The position numbers and the translations under genes were made by a program. Below, in pieces: positions 40,838 to 50,026 of a stretch of DNA of 64,000 nt; positions within the stretch are counted from its first letter, which is position 1; the number at the start of each line of letters is the position of its first letter. Location of the stretch: NCBI GenBank assembly GCA_014872785.1, contig WKFJ01000027.1:1-64000 (forward strand). Direction: 5' to 3'. Under the pieces are notes generated by a model, which was not told where the DNA came from, made no database searches, and saw nothing but the letters and a program-made list of their open reading frames with translations. The stretch is from Alteromonadaceae bacterium. Its GTDB lineage: Bacteria > Pseudomonadota > Gammaproteobacteria > Enterobacterales > Alteromonadaceae.

Positions 40838-41554
40838 ATGGAATCTGGTGACCTAACCGACGCTAGCGAACAGCTGCAACCTCCTCGCAATGAGCCACAG
40901 ACAGAGACAGAACTGCTAGCGCGATGCTCAGTGATTGCTGGTATGACGCTAGGCGAATTGGCGAAATTGGCCAAAGTAAAGATTCCCAAAGACTTCAAAA
41001 GACACAAGGGATGGGCAGGTCAATTAATCGAATTATGGTTAGGCGCCGAAGCAGGTTCAAAACCCACCCAAGACTTCCAGCACCTTGGCATAGAATTGAA
41101 AACCATACCTGTCGATTACCAGGGGATGCCATTAGAAACCACTTATGTTTGCTACTGTCCACTTCAAGGGTTACAGGGGCTAAATTGGTTGAACTCCAAT
41201 GTGTTTAACAAATTGCAAAGGGTGTTGTGGCTACCCGTGCAAGGAAACCGCGACATTGCACCAGCTGATCGCATTATCGGCAATGGCTTTTTGTGGTCGC
41301 CAAACGCAAATCAAATCAACGTCTTGAGGAATGATTGGGAAGAGTTAATGGAAGCCATTGTTTTAGGTAATGTGGCACAGATTACGGCGAGAATGGGAGA
41401 CGCTCTGCACCTTCGACCAAAAGCGGCCAGCGGTCAAATCACAGCAGAGGCAACTGGAGATTCAGGTACCCTAATTCAGACACGGCCAAGAGGTTTTTAT
41501 CTGAGAAAAAGCTTCACACAACAAATTCTGCAACAGCAGTTTGGCACATTCTAG
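40838..41554 (+). CDS. mutH: DNA mismatch repair endonuclease MutH
   Basis: MutH nicks the unmethylated strand at hemimethylated GATC sites when activated by MutS and MutL. The 238-residue product has the active-site residues E65, D79, E86 and K88 (DFQHLGIELKT), nine positions later than in E. coli because of a longer N-terminus. Its presence implies Dam methylation in this organism. The 3' end overlaps that of the convergent AraC-type gene by 4 bases. A 102-base divergent gap to rppH holds both promoters. Confidence 0.97.
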   Translation: MESGDLTDASEQLQPPRNEPQTETELLARCSVIAGMTLGELAKLAKVKIPKDFKRHKGWAGQLIELWLGAEAGSKPTQDFQHLGIELKTIPVDYQGMPLETTYVCYCPLQGLQGLNWLNSNVFNKLQRVLWLPVQGNRDIAPADRIIGNGFLWSPNANQINVLRNDWEELMEAIVLGNVAQITARMGDALHLRPKAASGQITAEATGDSGTLIQTRPRGFYLRKSFTQQILQQQFGTF

Positions 41555-42684
41555 GCTTGTGAAAATGGATTAGGTTCCGCTTCACCCATTTCTGGATCTC
41601 TTTCTGGTATCGCTTGGATATATTTAACAAACATATCGCTGAGTTCTTTTTCAGACTTAAAGCCTAATCTTTTGGCGATAGCGGATATTTTGATATCTGA
41701 ACGCATGATTATTTTACGCGCGTACTGTAAGCGGTAGTGGTACATGTAGGCCTTGAAATCTCTGTTGAGCAATACTTTTGTTGCGACCACTAGCTCTTCT
41801 GGCGTGACATGGGCTACATCAGCCAGTTCACGAAGTCTTAAGCCCAAATGTTTATAAGCTTTGTGACGCAACACCGCCGCTTCGGCTTTAGCGATAATGA
41901 TGCGCAGTTGTTCTTCTGAAAACTTGTTGTATTTCAAATTTTCATAGTCAATTGGATTGGGTGAATGGCGACGTTTGCGCAATAACACCATGACTAAAAC
42001 ATAGATTATGCAGGTTTGCATTAGCGAAATGATGCCCTGCCAAGACTCGATTTTAATCAGCCCAGGCGCTACCACTAGAACCAAAAGAATCGAACCAAAT
42101 GCTACCGTAATTAAACCGCTAAACCATTTGGGTGCATAGGAGATGTCGTAATGCTGTAAATCTACCACCTGGTCTGGCAAAGTCTCTTGATAGTGCTTAA
42201 GCATCTCGTCCATCTTAATGGCATAGCCTAATATGACCAGATTGCTCAACAGGTAAAACAAGTAAAAAGGCCAGTAGTTAAACACATCTCCAATAAGTGG
42301 TTCGTTTAGCATGTCCAGCTTTTCTGTGGCGGTCAAAAACAAAAACGGCGCTTCGGCGGCGAGAAACAAAAATCCGAGTAAATAATGTGTAGCATGATTT
42401 TTGAGCGGGCTTTCTTTGACAATTTTGTGCACCGCTACAAACAGAAAGCCGACAATCAATACGGGCAGAAATTGGAAGACGCCAATCAAGAACGGTGCGG
42501 AAGTCTGCAGATCAAATGCTTTTAACACCTCATCTGCCATAATAAAAGGCATCAACAAGACGGACAACAGCACTTGTGTCGCGTGCGGCATGCTATCGTG
42601 ACGAACCCATATCTGCATAAGGGGAACGAACCACACCAGCAAACCTAATATCATCGCTAATTGATAAGGTGAACTAAAATCCAT
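41551..42684 (-). CDS. Membrane-anchored AraC-type transcriptional regulator
   Basis: The 377-residue protein has an N-terminal half of about seven to eight hydrophobic helices (about 5-240) joined to a C-terminal AraC/XylS-like helix-turn-helix region (about 275-365), seen in YMYHYRLQYARKIIMRSDIKISAIAKRLGFKSEKELSDMF read in parts. This architecture suggests a one-component sensor that binds DNA from the membrane. No obvious target gene is adjacent: mutH is convergent and the CYTH-CHAD gene lies upstream on the same strand. Ligand and regulon are unknown. Confidence 0.85.
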   Translation of the reverse strand: MDFSSPYQLAMILGLLVWFVPLMQIWVRHDSMPHATQVLLSVLLMPFIMADEVLKAFDLQTSAPFLIGVFQFLPVLIVGFLFVAVHKIVKESPLKNHATHYLLGFLFLAAEAPFLFLTATEKLDMLNEPLIGDVFNYWPFYLFYLLSNLVILGYAIKMDEMLKHYQETLPDQVVDLQHYDISYAPKWFSGLITVAFGSILLVLVVAPGLIKIESWQGIISLMQTCIIYVLVMVLLRKRRHSPNPIDYENLKYNKFSEEQLRIIIAKAEAAVLRHKAYKHLGLRLRELADVAHVTPEELVVATKVLLNRDFKAYMYHYRLQYARKIIMRSDIKISAIAKRLGFKSEKELSDMFVKYIQAIPERDPEMGEAEPNPFSQA

Positions 42685-42829
42685 CGGTGGAGGTTAAGCT
42701 TTTTCGCTTTTTATTAATCTGTGGCTAGTTTATCGGATAAAGAACAAGATTGCTTGAATAATAATACTAACTTTTTCAACATTTTAGCGAGCAATAGTCA
42801 ATTATGCAGAGGTCTAACACACGATTGTT

Positions 42830-44320
42830 TTACACTTCCATCTTATTTGCTGAATTGACACTAAGATTGATCACTTTTAACAAGGCTCGTTGTTTCTCAA
42901 CACTCCAAGAGAGCACTTCACGCACCGCCTCTTCGTCGCTGTCGATGAGTTTTTGCTCCAACATCCACAGAATATAGAGTTCCTCTATTCCATCCCATAG
43001 GTCTAACCAAATCTCCATATTGTCACGCCCTTTTTGACCGACAACATCGTCCAAAAAGTGGTGCACCTGCACACAAGTGAGTAACTTTTGCTTACGTTTT
43101 AAAAAGGCGTCTATCGACTCGATTGGCTCACTGAAAAACAAAGCCTGAACAGACGCTAGCTCTTTTTTGTATATTCGTTTAGCGAACTTGCCTATCGCAT
43201 CCTCTTCCACATCAACCAGACTAAGGCGCTCTGTACAAACAAGAAACTCTAGTAACTCCAACTGCATCAGCACATAGCTTTTGTGTTTTAGCAGGTCTTG
43301 AGGTTTGTTTGCCACCAGAATGGCGTCTAATTTTGCTCTTAGCAAATCCACGACTTTGGTGTGTTTAGCGAGTTTTTTGCGATACAGACCTTTTTTAGAA
43401 AGCAACTCTTTAATAGCAGCGGCTTCTTCCACCCAAAGCCAGTCCTCTCGCACCTGCATGACTTTATTTAACAGTCCTGCCATTTGATTTTCTTCAAAAC
43501 AAGTTGAAAAAAGCTGTAAGCATCGATGCAAGTCAGCAAGTGCACTGGAAAACTGCACGAGGTCTTTTACCCTGTGGTTCTCTGTGTAATTAAGCTCGTT
43601 AAACTGCATACGATGTAGGCAATCCGACAAAATTAATTTAAGCGCTTCCGCAACCGCCATGTTTTTATTTTCAAGTGCTAAACTCGCTTCGCTGTCGTGG
43701 TTCTGTGTCCCTAAAAACAGTTCATACCCACGCTGAGCCTTACTCTTGAAACCCAGTCGAAACGGTACGACTTCTCGTAAACTTCGCGCGAGTTCAAATA
43801 ACTTGCGCGTAGAGCCGCTTTTGAGTTCAAGTTCGATTTCGCTGATATCACATTGGTATTTTTCGGTTTCGATTAGACCGTTGTCGTAAACTAACTCAAC
43901 ATCGGTTTTGTCAGACAGATGAAGCAGGTATTCATGACGCTGAAAATGGGTGCTAAACAGTTCGACTAAATTTCCATTGAGCGTGTCTGGAGACAAATCA
44001 TCTCGCCACACCTCTTCTGGGAATAGTGACAGATCCACCTGGTTCTTGGGAATGTCAGCATTGTATTCAAGACGCTGATGCAACCCGCCCACGGACCCAT
44101 TCTTGGTTTTTATCGTCTGTTCGTACTGCCCATTTCGTCCACGTACACGCAAGCCCATGCCGTGCTGGCGCAATAGCTGTTCTTGCGTATCAAAATAGGA
44201 ATTAAATAAATGGTCTGATTTGTGTTGATAACGCACGTCCAGTTCAGGTACGAAACGATTTTCGAGGAGTTTATCGGCGTCCGAATCAACTAGCAGTTTT
44301 AGCTCTATTTCACTGTCCAT
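42830..44320 (-). CDS. ygiF: CYTH-CHAD protein (inorganic triphosphatase, YgiF-like)
   Basis: The 496-residue protein starts MDSEIELKL, giving the CYTH ExExK motif at E4, E6 and K8. The CYTH tunnel domain spans about 1-205 and includes GLRVRGRNGQYEQTIKTK and EIELELKSG; a helical CHAD domain follows (about 220-490). CYTH enzymes hydrolyse tripolyphosphate and CHAD domains bind polyphosphate. It is divergent from a YgiM-like gene, matching the ygiF/ygiM neighbourhood of E. coli. No clear ribosome site is seen before the ATG. Confidence 0.9.
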   Translation of the reverse strand: MDSEIELKLLVDSDADKLLENRFVPELDVRYQHKSDHLFNSYFDTQEQLLRQHGMGLRVRGRNGQYEQTIKTKNGSVGGLHQRLEYNADIPKNQVDLSLFPEEVWRDDLSPDTLNGNLVELFSTHFQRHEYLLHLSDKTDVELVYDNGLIETEKYQCDISEIELELKSGSTRKLFELARSLREVVPFRLGFKSKAQRGYELFLGTQNHDSEASLALENKNMAVAEALKLILSDCLHRMQFNELNYTENHRVKDLVQFSSALADLHRCLQLFSTCFEENQMAGLLNKVMQVREDWLWVEEAAAIKELLSKKGLYRKKLAKHTKVVDLLRAKLDAILVANKPQDLLKHKSYVLMQLELLEFLVCTERLSLVDVEEDAIGKFAKRIYKKELASVQALFFSEPIESIDAFLKRKQKLLTCVQVHHFLDDVVGQKGRDNMEIWLDLWDGIEELYILWMLEQKLIDSDEEAVREVLSWSVEKQRALLKVINLSVNSANKMEV

Positions 44321-44558
44321 AGAGGAGGAACATTTGCCCTATAGCATCATAAAAATCAGAAGATACCTGTTGCTCGCGAATTACGCAATCATAAGTGATT
44401 AGTTTTACACAGAGAGCCGCTTTTTAATTGCAACAAAATACATTGTTTGAATTATCATCGAACAAGCCCCTTTGCCCCTATTGAAAGCTCGCTTTAGGTT
44501 GCCTTCGGGACTGGAAGCCCCTAGTATTCCCTCAAAAGGTGAAAGGAATAGTTGTTGT

Positions 44559-45182
44559 ATGAAAAAATATTTAGTTAGTGCGCTTTTCGTTGCAAACGGT
44601 CTGCTCGTGACAGCACATGCTCAAGAATCAACAGCTGCCAACTCAGCAGTAGACGCTACTAATGCCGATACCCGCTTTATCACTGACAACTTATTCATCT
44701 ATCGTCATGCCGGACCTGGCACAAACTACAGAATCCTCGGTTCGTTCGCCGCTGGCACAAAAGTAGAGCTATTAAATACCAGTGACAATGGCAGCTATGT
44801 CGAACTCATTGATGATAATGGACGAACAGGTTGGGTCGAGACAAAACTCGTAACTGAGCAAGCTTCCGTCCGACTGCAAATCCCTCAATTACAAGAGCAA
44901 ATTCTAGACGCTCGTGAGCAGGTTATTGTAAGAGAAAATGAAATTACTGAACTGCAACAAGAATTAGCGACCTTAAAACAACAAAACGCTACCCTCAATG
45001 AGACCATTGCTGACTTGCAACGCATTGAGACTTCTCTGCAGAGGCAAAACACTCAACTAAATGAAGACGACTCATTGAATTGGTATCTGAAAGGCGGTGG
45101 CATGACACTAGGCGCAATTATCCTAGGCATCCTATTGACCTACTTACCGAAAAAGCGCAAACGCAACGACCAGTGGATGTAG
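44559..45182 (+). CDS. ygiM: SH3-domain periplasmic membrane protein, YgiM-like
   Basis: The start is the ATG at 44559 (MKKYLVSALF), with AAAGGAA upstream; an in-frame extension from 44472 lacks support. The 207-residue protein has a signal peptide ending AHAQ, a bacterial SH3 domain (about 35-105; LFIYRHAGPGTNYRILG), a coiled coil (about 110-170) and a C-terminal membrane helix (GMTLGAIILGILLTYL) with a basic end. E. coli YgiM is 206 residues. Function is not firmly known; SH3 domains of this type often bind cell wall. TTGCAA-N16-AATTAT at about 44,430-44,457 is a possible promoter. Confidence 0.88.
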   Translation: MKKYLVSALFVANGLLVTAHAQESTAANSAVDATNADTRFITDNLFIYRHAGPGTNYRILGSFAAGTKVELLNTSDNGSYVELIDDNGRTGWVETKLVTEQASVRLQIPQLQEQILDAREQVIVRENEITELQQELATLKQQNATLNETIADLQRIETSLQRQNTQLNEDDSLNWYLKGGGMTLGAIILGILLTYLPKKRKRNDQWM

Positions 45183-45197
45183 CCCTCTTGTCTCAAC

Positions 45198-46085
45198 TCA
45201 AGGTTCGTTTTGGGATAGTTGCATTTGTACATCCTGAAATAAAGACTGATACATAGGCTGACGCCATTTACTCGCATGGCAAAGCAGATAAATCGATGAT
45301 TCAATTTCCCAGTCTTGGATATTGAGTATTCCCACCTGCTTTTCCCTCTCATGTGCTCTGGCCACATGCATGGGCACTATGCCCAGACAGTTGGACAAGT
45401 GCACTAACCACAAAATTTCCTCAATATTTTCCACAACCCGCTCTCCCTCAAAATTGGTGATGAGACCGGGTTTAAATGCCGCCACTTCAAACCGAGCGAT
45501 ATCAGCGATAGTGACTTTTTTCCCTTTTGCTCTTTGCCAAATCGGATGATTGGTAGCAGCAATGGCGACAATGTGCTCGTTATGTAAAAACTGGGCGTGA
45601 ATTTCTTTTACCTTACCCGTGTGAAAGCTCAGCGCTAAATCCAGTTTATTACTTAACAACTGGTCAATGATCTCATTTGAACCAATTATTTGCGGTACAA
45701 CAGTCAAGTCAGGCCTGTTATCTAACAAACGGCGCATTGAGCTCAAGAACTTATTGCTATTATCAGACACCAGATGATCAACACACCCCAACCTGAGAAT
45801 CTGCTTATCTGTTAGTCCCAAGGCTTTCTTGACCGTTTGTTGATGCTCTTGCAAAGTCAGCTGCAGATTTTTTGCAAGCGATAAGTATTCTTGTCCTGCT
45901 GCCGTCAAACGAAAGCCACTACGGCCTCTTTCACACAAGGTATGCCCAACTCGTACTTCGAGATCCGCTAGATACTTACTGATCGCAGGACAGGTTAACC
46001 CCAAGCGATTTTGTGCCGCAGAGAGCCCGCCCGCTTCCGCCACTGCAATAAAAACATGCATATGTTTAATATCAATATCTTGCAT
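45198..46085 (-). CDS. LysR-family transcriptional regulator
   Basis: A 295-residue LTTR with an N-terminal winged helix-turn-helix (about 1-60; MHVFIAVAEAGGLSAAQNRL) and a periplasmic-binding-fold effector domain. It is divergent from a two-gene unit encoding an ACT-domain protein and a small membrane protein. The shared 111-base region carries two palindromes that fit LysR-type boxes. Autoregulation and control of the divergent genes are therefore likely. The effector is unknown; the ACT partner hints at an amino acid. It converges with the ygiM-like gene. Confidence 0.92.
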   Translation of the reverse strand: MQDIDIKHMHVFIAVAEAGGLSAAQNRLGLTCPAISKYLADLEVRVGHTLCERGRSGFRLTAAGQEYLSLAKNLQLTLQEHQQTVKKALGLTDKQILRLGCVDHLVSDNSNKFLSSMRRLLDNRPDLTVVPQIIGSNEIIDQLLSNKLDLALSFHTGKVKEIHAQFLHNEHIVAIAATNHPIWQRAKGKKVTIADIARFEVAAFKPGLITNFEGERVVENIEEILWLVHLSNCLGIVPMHVARAHEREKQVGILNIQDWEIESSIYLLCHASKWRQPMYQSLFQDVQMQLSQNEP

Positions 46086-46093
46086 TGCAATTA

Positions 46094-46128
46094 CTTAATT
46101 TTTTATTAAGTTAATTTAATTAAATTAA
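46094..46128. promoter_or_regulatory. Two adjacent palindromes in the LysR / ACT intergenic region
   Basis: CTTAAT-N5-ATTAAG (46094-46110) contains the T-N11-A pattern of LysR-type boxes. Directly next to it is the perfect 18-bp palindrome TTAATTTAATTAAATTAA (46111-46128). They lie in the very AT-rich gap between divergent starts at 46085 and 46197. AT-richness makes some palindromes likely by chance. Confidence 0.55.
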
Positions 46129-46196
46129 TATTTATTTAACTAAATAACAACTTAGAATGCCAAAACATGACTATTTGAATTGGGTATTAACAGACA

Positions 46197-46622
46197 ATGA
46201 CCGGTATCACTGACCTTGCTATTTTGCTAGCAGAAATGACACCTAGCCTGGATGAGGAGCGGTATGTCTTTCTCAGCTTGGAGGAGCAATCACTGACGCT
46301 ACCAACAATAAAAATGAGTTTTGCCACAATTAAAGAATCTGAAGGTTGGACGTTAATCGTACCTGTCGACTCGGCTACGCAATCAGATAGCGCTGAACCA
46401 GCTTTATTTCAACGCATTGAGCTAAAAGTCAATTCAAGTTTAGAGGCCGTTGGCCTCACGGCAGCAGTGGCGACAACATTAGCGAAAGAAAACATCAGCG
46501 CGAACGTCGTTGCAGCCTATTTTCACGACCATATTTTTGTACCCGAGCAAGATGCTTTAACGGCTCTCAAATGTCTGCAGAGACTCAGTGCACAAAGCCG
46601 TAATGGAGCCTTTGCTCTGTGA
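46197..46622 (+). CDS. ACT-domain protein (DUF2241-type)
   Basis: A 141-residue cytoplasmic protein with two ACT-like halves: an N-terminal part with TDLAILLAEMTPSLDEERYVF, and a C-terminal part with RIELKVNSSLEAVGLTAAVATTLA, NISANVVAAYFHDHIFVP and ALTALKCLQRLS. The pattern matches the small stand-alone ACT family I know as DUF2241/ACT_3, whose ACT folds usually bind amino acids. It is divergent from a LysR regulator and its stop overlaps the start of the next gene (GTGA). Ligand unknown. Confidence 0.8.
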   Translation: MTGITDLAILLAEMTPSLDEERYVFLSLEEQSLTLPTIKMSFATIKESEGWTLIVPVDSATQSDSAEPALFQRIELKVNSSLEAVGLTAAVATTLAKENISANVVAAYFHDHIFVPEQDALTALKCLQRLSAQSRNGAFAL

Positions 46623-46870
46623 CGCAAATAATTGGTTTTGTCGGTGTATTGTTGATTTTGGGCGCATTTTTTCTGGTGCAATTCGGTTTTATTTCCAGCC
46701 AGCAACGACGCTTCCCTAGTTTAAATTTATTAGGCTCACTAATGGTGCTTATCTCTCTTTTAGGATCACAGCAATACGCTGCGATGGTACTGGAGCTAGC
46801 TTGGGCTATTATTAGCGTAGCGGGTCTTATCACGACCACCCGCGCGCAAAAGAGACTGACACTGGGTTAG
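46619..46870 (+). CDS. Small CBU_0592-type membrane protein
   Basis: An 83-residue protein starting at a GTG that overlaps the upstream stop, so it is translationally coupled to the ACT-domain gene. It has two to three hydrophobic helices (GFVGVLLILGAFFLVQFGF, LNLLGSLMVLISLLGS and a third around VLELAWAIISVAGLI) and a basic end. The pattern matches a short family often annotated as CBU_0592 membrane protein; function unknown. Confidence 0.7.
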   Translation: MTQIIGFVGVLLILGAFFLVQFGFISSQQRRFPSLNLLGSLMVLISLLGSQQYAAMVLELAWAIISVAGLITTTRAQKRLTLG

Positions 46871-46997
46871 CCAGTTCGTTAACTCTCTTCATCGGCTCTA
46901 ATTCGCAACAACGTCTAGTTGAAAAAACGCAACGAGCCGATACCAGTAATTTCAGTAAGTCGATCACGACGAAGCTACCACACTTTATTGTGCAGAC

Positions 46998-47012
46998 GCG
47001 CTTAGAAAGCGC
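46998..47012. repeat. Small hairpin downstream of the M28 peptidase gene
   Basis: GCGCTT-AGA-AAGCGC is a perfect 6-bp hairpin without a T-run. A looser pair, ATCGGCTC (46891-46898) with GAGCCGAT (46934-46941), lies nearby. They sit between convergent genes and may slow transcription, but neither is a standard terminator. Confidence 0.4.
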
Positions 47013-47035
47013 TCACTGAATGCCTTACGTTACTG

Positions 47036-48121
47036 CTATTGCTTAATAAACTTGTCAGGCTCTGAAAAGAAGCTCACCAGCACTTTAACATTGGCATTGA
47101 GTTGATCGGTGACCCTGTCACCAAACAATCCCATCAATAGTTCAAGTTGGTCACTGCCAGAGTGCCATATCATGCCCCATTTTTTCTCTTTCTCTCTATC
47201 GCAAGCCGTGACGTTTTCTTTGTCGAAGCAATCCCACAACCCGGGGTCGGTGGACTGTGAGTAACCGTCAAAACCGTGCTTGCCGTTAATCGCAAAATTA
47301 GTGGTCTCTATGTAGGCAATGGGGACACCGTAACAAGCAAAAGGTTCATGATCGGACCATTCTCCAGTAACACCTTCAGGATAGCCTGGGAACGGCGGAT
47401 GAATTTGATGAGCTTGCTCCATACCCAGTGTTTTTTGAGAAGCACTGAGCACGGCTTGGCGCATCCATGTTTCTGAAGAGTAACGGCTATTGTCGCCACC
47501 ACACTTATAAGGCGTCGTGTGCGCACTGTGAACGTATAACTTGTCACCACCTGCAACGGTATCGAGGTTAATCATTCCCTTCAATCGCTCTATTTCACCG
47601 GGCTTATCATTGAGCATGGTCAGGTATTGACGCGAACCGACCTTACCAATTTCTTCGGCACCGAATGCGACAAATCTCACTGTGTAGGGCAGCGAGTCTA
47701 ACTTGCTGAGTTGCTCAGCAACCGCTAACAAAACAGAGAGGCCAGCGCCGTTGTCCATCGCGCCGTGAGAACCTCGTTTTGACCCCGTTGAATCAAAGTG
47801 CGCGCCTAATACTAAGACCTTTTCGCTCTTGCCTTTTTTCTCAGCAATGATGTTTCTCGAGAGTAAAAACTTGTCTTTCTCTTTCAGAATAGGATGCTTG
47901 AAATCGTGTACCTCAACATCTAGCCCCATACGCGTAAATTGCGCTTTAACATAGTCTGCTGTTTGTTGTTCCTGTTCAGTCCCCGCTTCACGCGCACCAA
48001 TGCCAGTTTCTGGTGACACCACATCGCGTAAAAAAGTTAACACGTCTTTACTTTGTGCTGCTGTGCTAAACGAAGCCATTAATAATGTGGCACATATTGC
48101 GTTTGACAGTTTGTTTCTCAC
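47036..48121 (-). CDS. Exported M28-family zinc aminopeptidase-like peptidase
   Basis: A 361-residue secreted protein with a signal peptide ending TAAQ, starting at a GTG with GAG nine bases upstream. The M28 di-zinc site is readable: H108 and D110 in GAHFDST, D123 in MDNGAGLS, catalytic E156 with ligand E157 in GAEEIG, D187 in NLDTVAGG, and H in SDHEPFACYG. It probably trims amino acids from peptides in the periplasm or outside. It stands alone; it is divergent from the RhtB gene. Confidence 0.92.
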   Translation of the reverse strand: MRNKLSNAICATLLMASFSTAAQSKDVLTFLRDVVSPETGIGAREAGTEQEQQTADYVKAQFTRMGLDVEVHDFKHPILKEKDKFLLSRNIIAEKKGKSEKVLVLGAHFDSTGSKRGSHGAMDNGAGLSVLLAVAEQLSKLDSLPYTVRFVAFGAEEIGKVGSRQYLTMLNDKPGEIERLKGMINLDTVAGGDKLYVHSAHTTPYKCGGDNSRYSSETWMRQAVLSASQKTLGMEQAHQIHPPFPGYPEGVTGEWSDHEPFACYGVPIAYIETTNFAINGKHGFDGYSQSTDPGLWDCFDKENVTACDREKEKKWGMIWHSGSDQLELLMGLFGDRVTDQLNANVKVLVSFFSEPDKFIKQ

Positions 48122-48268
48122 GATTTACCGCTCTTTTGATAATGTATTCTTGTGCAATTGAAGCACACACTTAAAAAGAACGAAAGATACAAGGCGATAT
48201 CAGTCTCGACTGTGCTTACCAAAGCGACTGTCGTACAATGTTTAAACGCCATTTACACTGAGAGCAAC

Positions 48269-48907
48269 ATGCCAAGTATCGAAACTCTTATTACCTTTAG
48301 CCTTGCGGCCTTTTTACTGTGCGTTTCTCCTGGCCCGTCAAACTTGTACATCATGGCTCGTAGTTTACGCCAGGGCTTTAAAGCAGGTTTTGCGGCCGCC
48401 TCCGGAATGGCAATTGGTTCATTTATTTATGTGGTGCTGTCGGCGCTAGGGCTGGCTGCCGTCTTCAAATACTCACCCACAGCGTTTTTAGTACTCAAGG
48501 TGATGGGCGCCCTGTATCTGATTTATCTCGGGATAACTTATCTGCGTAGCAAAGAACAGTCACCTCAAAGCGGGACTGCCGTGAATGTTGAAATAGCCAA
48601 CAGCAAAATCTTCTATCAAAGCATTGTGGTTGAATTAACCAACCCCAAAACGGCTCTATTTTTTATGGCTTTTTTGCCCCAGTTTGTAGATGTTTCAGCG
48701 GGTAGTGTCACCAGTCAATTTCTCATATTAGGTGCCATTTACATGCTCATGGGTTTTTTGTGTGATCTGTTTTTCGCCGCGTTGTCATCCAAAATGGGCA
48801 GTTGGTTGAGCAACAACACGGCGTTGCTGCACAAACAAGACAAAATCTCTGGTTGCATTATGCTTGGGCTAGGCGCGTACTTAGGAGCACAAGAGCTGGT
48901 CAAATAA
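48269..48907 (+). CDS. LysE/RhtB-family amino-acid exporter
   Basis: The start is the ATG at 48269 (MPSIETLITFSLAAFLL) with GAGAG six bases upstream; an in-frame 39-residue extension upstream is not supported. The 212 residues hold six hydrophobic helices and the family signature CVSPGPSNLYIMARSLRQGF, plus NPKTALFFMAFLPQFV. The family exports homoserine, threonine, lysine and related compounds; the substrate cannot be told here. It is a single-gene unit divergent from the M28 peptidase. Confidence 0.92.
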   Translation: MPSIETLITFSLAAFLLCVSPGPSNLYIMARSLRQGFKAGFAAASGMAIGSFIYVVLSALGLAAVFKYSPTAFLVLKVMGALYLIYLGITYLRSKEQSPQSGTAVNVEIANSKIFYQSIVVELTNPKTALFFMAFLPQFVDVSAGSVTSQFLILGAIYMLMGFLCDLFFAALSSKMGSWLSNNTALLHKQDKISGCIMLGLGAYLGAQELVK

Positions 48908-49019
48908 TTGTAAGAGGCGAACGGCAGAATATCATGGCTTGTCGTTTATTGAGCTTGCGCTTGTAGCCAATACTCAGATATTATTTGACAGTCGAACAAT
49001 ACTAATTACACCTCTTTAG

Positions 49020-49298
49020 ATGAGCCGAATAACGACAATCATATTGCTGCTTCTTTTAGGAGCGCTCCAATACCGACTCTGGTTCGGCAAACACAGTATT
49101 CCCGATTATCTGGCGCTAGAGAAATCCGTCGCTGAGCACAAGCAACACAATCGCAATTTAAAGCAGCGAAATAGTTTGCTAATCGCTGACATTCAAGACT
49201 TGAAGATTGGTGTCGAATCTATTGAAGAAAGAGCCCGCAATGAATTGGGTCTCGTTAAGCCAGGCGAAACCTTCTACCGAATCCTCCCAACCCCTTAG
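49020..49298 (+). CDS. ftsB: Cell division protein FtsB
   Basis: FtsB is a bitopic protein that forms a periplasmic coiled coil with FtsL and joins FtsQ. The 92-residue product has a membrane helix at about 4-20 (TTIILLLLLGALQYRLWFG), a coiled coil (about 30-70) and the conserved tail ARNELGLVKPGETFYRIL. It heads the ispD-ispF-truD run, as in E. coli. Its partners are encoded at 20.1 and 7.7 kb. Confidence 0.96.
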   Translation: MSRITTIILLLLLGALQYRLWFGKHSIPDYLALEKSVAEHKQHNRNLKQRNSLLIADIQDLKIGVESIEERARNELGLVKPGETFYRILPTP

Positions 49299-49309
49299 AT
49301 AAGGCCTCA

Positions 49310-50026
49310 ATGGAAGAGTCAAAAACAAGCTCAAACGCCACCTCAAGTTTCACGGCGGTAATCCCAGCAGCCGGTATTGGCAGCAGGATGCAAAGTGATG
49401 TGCCTAAACAGTATTTGAAGATTTTAGACAGCACTATAATTGAACACACTATCGAACGCCTTATTCAGCACCCGCGAATTGATCAGATTGTCGTTGCCCT
49501 GCACCCAGATGACGCGGTATTTAACACCCTACCAATTGCAAAGAATGATTGGTTAACCTGCGTGGTCGGTGGTAACAACCGATGTGATTCGGTACTCAAC
49601 GGATTACAAATATGCCAAAGTGAGTGGGTACTGGTGCATGATGCCGCACGCCCTTGCGTAAGATTAGCTGACATAGAAAAGCTGTTGGCACTCGCGAATA
49701 CGGGCACCGGTGGCATTTTGGCTCGCAAAGCCACAGATACGATGAAACGTGCTTTACCACAACGCGAGACGGTTGATAAAACCGAAGATAGAAATTCGCT
49801 TTGGCACGCACTGACACCGCAGTTTTTTCCAACGGTTCAATTGCGTGATGCGCTTAACGCTTGCGCTCAGGGCGGACTGACCGTAACCGATGAAGCCTCC
49901 GCCATTGAACAAACCGGTGGTACAGTTACCTTAGTTGAAGGCGCGATTGATAACATTAAGGTGACTTTACCTTTAGATTTGGCATTAGCAGAATTTTATT
50001 TAACCCAGCAGAGTAAAGAGCAATGA
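49310..50026 (+). CDS. ispD: 2-C-methyl-D-erythritol 4-phosphate cytidylyltransferase
   Basis: IspD couples CTP to MEP in the third step of the non-mevalonate isoprenoid pathway. The 238-residue enzyme shows the nucleotide loop [27 protein letters not shown] and a C-terminal [13 protein letters not shown]. It starts with an ATG 11 bases after ftsB and overlaps ispF by 4 bases. The pathway supplies undecaprenyl phosphate used by MraY. Confidence 0.97.
   Translation: MEESKTSSNATSSFTAVIPAAGIGSRMQSDVPKQYLKILDSTIIEHTIERLIQHPRIDQIVVALHPDDAVFNTLPIAKNDWLTCVVGGNNRCDSVLNGLQICQSEWVLVHDAARPCVRLADIEKLLALANTGTGGILARKATDTMKRALPQRETVDKTEDRNSLWHALTPQFFPTVQLRDALNACAQGGLTVTDEASAIEQTGGTVTLVEGAIDNIKVTLPLDLALAEFYLTQQSKEQ

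Noticed and set aside
48152..48268. A 39-residue N-terminal extension of the RhtB exporter
   Set aside because: Hydrophilic and absent from the family; the ATG at 48269 has a good ribosome site.
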